Under the pieces are notes generated by a model that saw only the letters and a program-made list of their open reading frames with translations, had not been told where the DNA came from and did not search any database. Position numbers and translations under genes: made by a program. Below, in pieces: positions 62,907 to 64,000 of a stretch of 64,000 bases of DNA. Source of the DNA: JAKVAV01 sp964635965 (GTDB lineage Bacteria; Bacteroidota; Bacteroidia; Flavobacteriales_D; Cryomorphaceae); NCBI GenBank assembly GCA_964635965.1, contig CAZWQX010000001.1:1-64000 (forward strand), read 5' to 3'. The stretch's first letter is position 1. Each line of letters begins with the position of its first letter.

Positions 62907-63197
62907 ATGAAGCTATTTAAAAATCTCTTTTTCCTCGGTGCGGGAATTATGATGCTCAGTTCATGCTACGTAAATACCGTGGTTGTAGGAAATGGAGCTC
63001 AAGGAAACAAAGAAGTCAAAGCTTGGAATCATTATGTGATTTATGGATTAGCGCCTGTTGGCGTAGCCGATCCTGCTAAGCTCGCAGGAGACGCCAAGGA
63101 TTACGATGTGGAAATCAAGCACTCATTTGTCAATGGATTAGTTGCCGGTTTAACCTTTGGAATCTACACCCCCACAACTACGACTGTAATTAAGTAA
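62907..63197 (+). CDS. Bor-family lipoprotein
   Basis: The 96-residue protein has a lipoprotein signal (lipobox near LSSC, Cys20) and ends with the motif SFVNGLVAGLTFGIYTP, which matches the C-terminal part of the lambda Bor protein (FVNGLLGFITLGIYTP in that family, from memory). Lambda Bor is an outer-membrane lipoprotein linked to serum resistance; Bacteroidota homologues are common and their role is not known. It is followed 24 bases later by a small membrane protein gene. Confidence 0.85.
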   Translation: MKLFKNLFFLGAGIMMLSSCYVNTVVVGNGAQGNKEVKAWNHYVIYGLAPVGVADPAKLAGDAKDYDVEIKHSFVNGLVAGLTFGIYTPTTTTVIK

Positions 63198-63221
63198 TAC
63201 GGTCAACATCCGCAGAACAAG

Positions 63222-63416
63222 ATGAAATTCATTTTTGGAATATCCATTCTGATCCTCCTAATCAGTATTATCATGGGAATTCGAATTTTGATCATTGTAA
63301 GTTCCGGCGAAGTCACCCCATTTGGTTACGGCTACTCTACCGGAATACTTATTCTATTTACCATAGGATTGCTCGGTACGATTCTTTCAGGAAGAAAGAT
63401 ATTCCGAGAAAACTAG
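63222..63416 (+). CDS. Small two-helix membrane protein
   Basis: A 64-residue protein with two hydrophobic helices (about residues 3-25 and 38-58) joined by a glycine- and tyrosine-rich loop. I do not recognise a family. It lies between the Bor-like gene and a terminator, and codon use looks ordinary, so it is probably a real gene. It may share a transcript with the Bor-like gene. Confidence 0.6.
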   Translation: MKFIFGISILILLISIIMGIRILIIVSSGEVTPFGYGYSTGILILFTIGLLGTILSGRKIFREN

Positions 63417-63439
63417 GAGAGTTACAATTTGAACAATGT

Positions 63440-63471
63440 AAAAGGCGACACCAAATGGTGTCGCCTTTTTT
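63440..63471. terminator. Bidirectional terminator
   Basis: AAAAGGCGACACC-AAAT-GGTGTCGCCTTTTTT forms a perfect stem with T runs on both strands. It ends the plus-strand unit from the Bor-like gene and also the minus-strand tRNA-like gene, whose 3' end lies just outside it. Confidence 0.88.
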
Positions 63472-63472
63472 G

Positions 63473-63587
63473 CTGTAGGGGAAGGATTCGAACCTTCACG
63501 GAGCAGTTAGCCGATAGCAGCGCCGATTTATCCCTTAACTCCACCCCCGAGACAGGAGGGCATGTCTGCCGGTTTCATCACCCTACA
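63473..63587 (-). tRNA. Aberrant class II tRNA-like gene with ~46-nt variable region (anticodon position GUC)
   Basis: Read on the minus strand it has a perfect 7-bp acceptor TGTAGGG/CCCTACA, a T arm GAAGG-TTCGAAT-CCTTC, a leucine-type D arm (ATG/CAT stem, GG in the loop), and an anticodon arm CCCTC-CTGTCTC-GGGGG. That would give anticodon GTC (Asp) with U33 kept, but a pyrimidine at position 37, which is unusual for a decoding tRNA. Between the anticodon and T arms is a 46-base region, far longer than any usual variable arm, which can fold as GGAG/CTCC, TTA/TAA, GATA/TATC with internal loops. CCA is not encoded. The gene has an upstream box one base off TAnnTTTG (63597-63604) and a bidirectional terminator downstream. 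It could be a non-canonical tRNA, a tRNA-derived regulatory RNA, or a degenerate tRNA. Confidence 0.6.
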
Positions 63588-63596
63588 TTGTTGACA

Positions 63597-63615
63597 CTAA
63601 GGTATATTTAATACC
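63597..63615 (-). promoter_or_regulatory. Candidate promoter and inverted repeat of the tRNA-like gene
   Basis: TACCTTAG (minus strand, 63597-63604) is one base off TAnnTTTG and ends 9 bases before the mature 5' end. It overlaps the inverted repeat GGTAT-N5-ATACC at 63601-63615, which could be a site for the divergent Lrp-type regulator. Confidence 0.35.
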
Positions 63616-63644
63616 GATAAAATGCATATTTCGTTACTATTTAT

Positions 63645-63698
63645 GATTATTTTTACGATATAATCAAAATATAGCCGATCCATTGCATATTACGCAAT
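63645..63698. promoter_or_regulatory. Two further inverted repeats upstream of the Lrp/AsnC gene
   Basis: GATTAT-N9-ATAATC (63645-63665) and ATTGC-N7-GCAAT (63682-63698) are spaced one to two helix turns apart within the 128-base region between the tRNA-like gene and the regulator. Such spaced palindromes suit Lrp-type octamers; autoregulation is inferred. Confidence 0.35.
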
Positions 63699-63715
63699 CC
63701 AATCTAAATAATTGA

Positions 63716-64000
63716 ATGAGCAATTACCAAATTGACAATGTAGATCTCCAAATTCTGGAAATTCTTAGCGAGAATGCACGAACTGCTTACACGGAAATCG
63801 CCGAAAAGCTACTCGTATCCCCGGGAACCATTCACGTCAGAATGAAAAAAATGGAAGCTGCCGGAATGGTAAAGGGTACTGAAATCGTAGTAGACCCAAT
63901 CAAACTGGGATTTGATCTTACCGCTTTTATTGGCGTTTTCCTTGACAAGGGCGCCACATACAATGATGTGATAGATCAACTCAAAGAAATTGACGAGATC
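63716..64000 (+). CDS. Lrp/AsnC family transcriptional regulator, cut by the window edge
   Basis: The first 95 residues of a typical Lrp/AsnC protein: an N-terminal helix-turn-helix (VDLQILEILSENAR, then TYTEIAEKLLVSPGTIH-type recognition region) and the start of the ligand-binding RAM domain (GFDLTAFIGVFLDKG). These proteins sense amino acids and control metabolism. The reading frame is open at the window end, so the C-terminal ~60 residues are not visible. Three inverted repeats in the upstream region are possible own operators. Confidence 0.93.
   Translation, partial: MSNYQIDNVDLQILEILSENARTAYTEIAEKLLVSPGTIHVRMKKMEAAGMVKGTEIVVDPIKLGFDLTAFIGVFLDKGATYNDVIDQLKEIDEI

Noticed and set aside
62907..63197. 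Bor-like gene as a sign of a prophage
   Set aside because: No capsid, integrase or other phage gene is nearby, and Bor-family lipoproteins are ordinary in Bacteroidota.
63473..63587. Reading the tRNA-like gene as tmRNA, selC or an intron-containing tRNA
   Set aside because: It is far too short for tmRNA, has no UCA anticodon for selC, and the extra sequence is in the variable region, where group I introns of tRNAs are not found.

Overview
The window looks like a piece of chromosome from a free-living, probably marine, member of the Flavobacteriales (Bacteroidota). The evidence is a large type IX secretion (T9SS) adhesin cluster with PorP/SprF partners, a DUF2723 protein, Bacteroidota-style long IspG and LeuS, a DnaG without zinc ligands, DUF3098/DUF4412/DUF3108/DUF502 genes, weak Shine-Dalgarno use and a recurring Bacteroidota-type -7 promoter box (TAnnTTTG or TAnnTTCG). 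Coding density is very high, no stretch above 300 bases lacks a gene, and I see no insertion sequence, prophage or CRISPR array. Genus-level placement is not supported.

Layout. 1-4974: partial tRNA-Gln, a DUF2723 membrane protein with a polysaccharide deacetylase, then a rhodanese lipoprotein and a thioredoxin on the other strand. 5052-20191 (minus): a ~15 kb T9SS operon of three successive pairs, each a secreted protein with a type B sorting domain followed by a PorP/SprF outer-membrane partner; the middle one is a 2542-residue adhesin with about 27 SprB-type repeats. 20306-23314: a compact prenyl-lipid divergon, namely a fused phytol kinase-like/DUF92 (VTE5-VTE6-like) protein facing a methyltransferase and a homogentisate phytyltransferase-like UbiA enzyme. 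23378-46757: tRNA-Arg, metG, LD-carboxypeptidase, DUF4412, YraN, an RsuA-type pseudouridine synthase, an AsmA-like protein, a histidine kinase, hemW, several small metabolic or membrane genes, ispG, an M28 peptidase, a regulator/membrane pair, M23 peptidase, DUF3108 and leuS. 46877-52446: ftsX, DUF3098, uppP, truB, queA, ispD, rlmN. 52443-60964: an outer-membrane protein, a secreted protein of unknown function, polyprenyl synthetase, a MORN-like lipoprotein, dnaG, an MscS channel and recJ. 61061-64000: a cysteine-rich repeat lipoprotein, a Bor-family lipoprotein, a small membrane protein, an aberrant tRNA-like gene and the start of an Lrp/AsnC regulator.

How the genes fit together. Isoprenoid chemistry recurs: ispD and ispG (MEP pathway), a trans-polyprenyl synthase, uppP, and the phytyl/prenyl kinase plus UbiA cluster, which could salvage phytol or another prenol and attach it to an aromatic acceptor. 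The T9SS operon would supply cell-surface adhesins or gliding proteins with dedicated translocation partners.

The items I would check first are the prenol-salvage divergon (20306-23314), the tRNA-like gene with a ~46-nt variable region (63473-63587), the three-pair T9SS operon, the AsmA-like gene that has no ATG, GTG or TTG start available, and the zinc-less DnaG.
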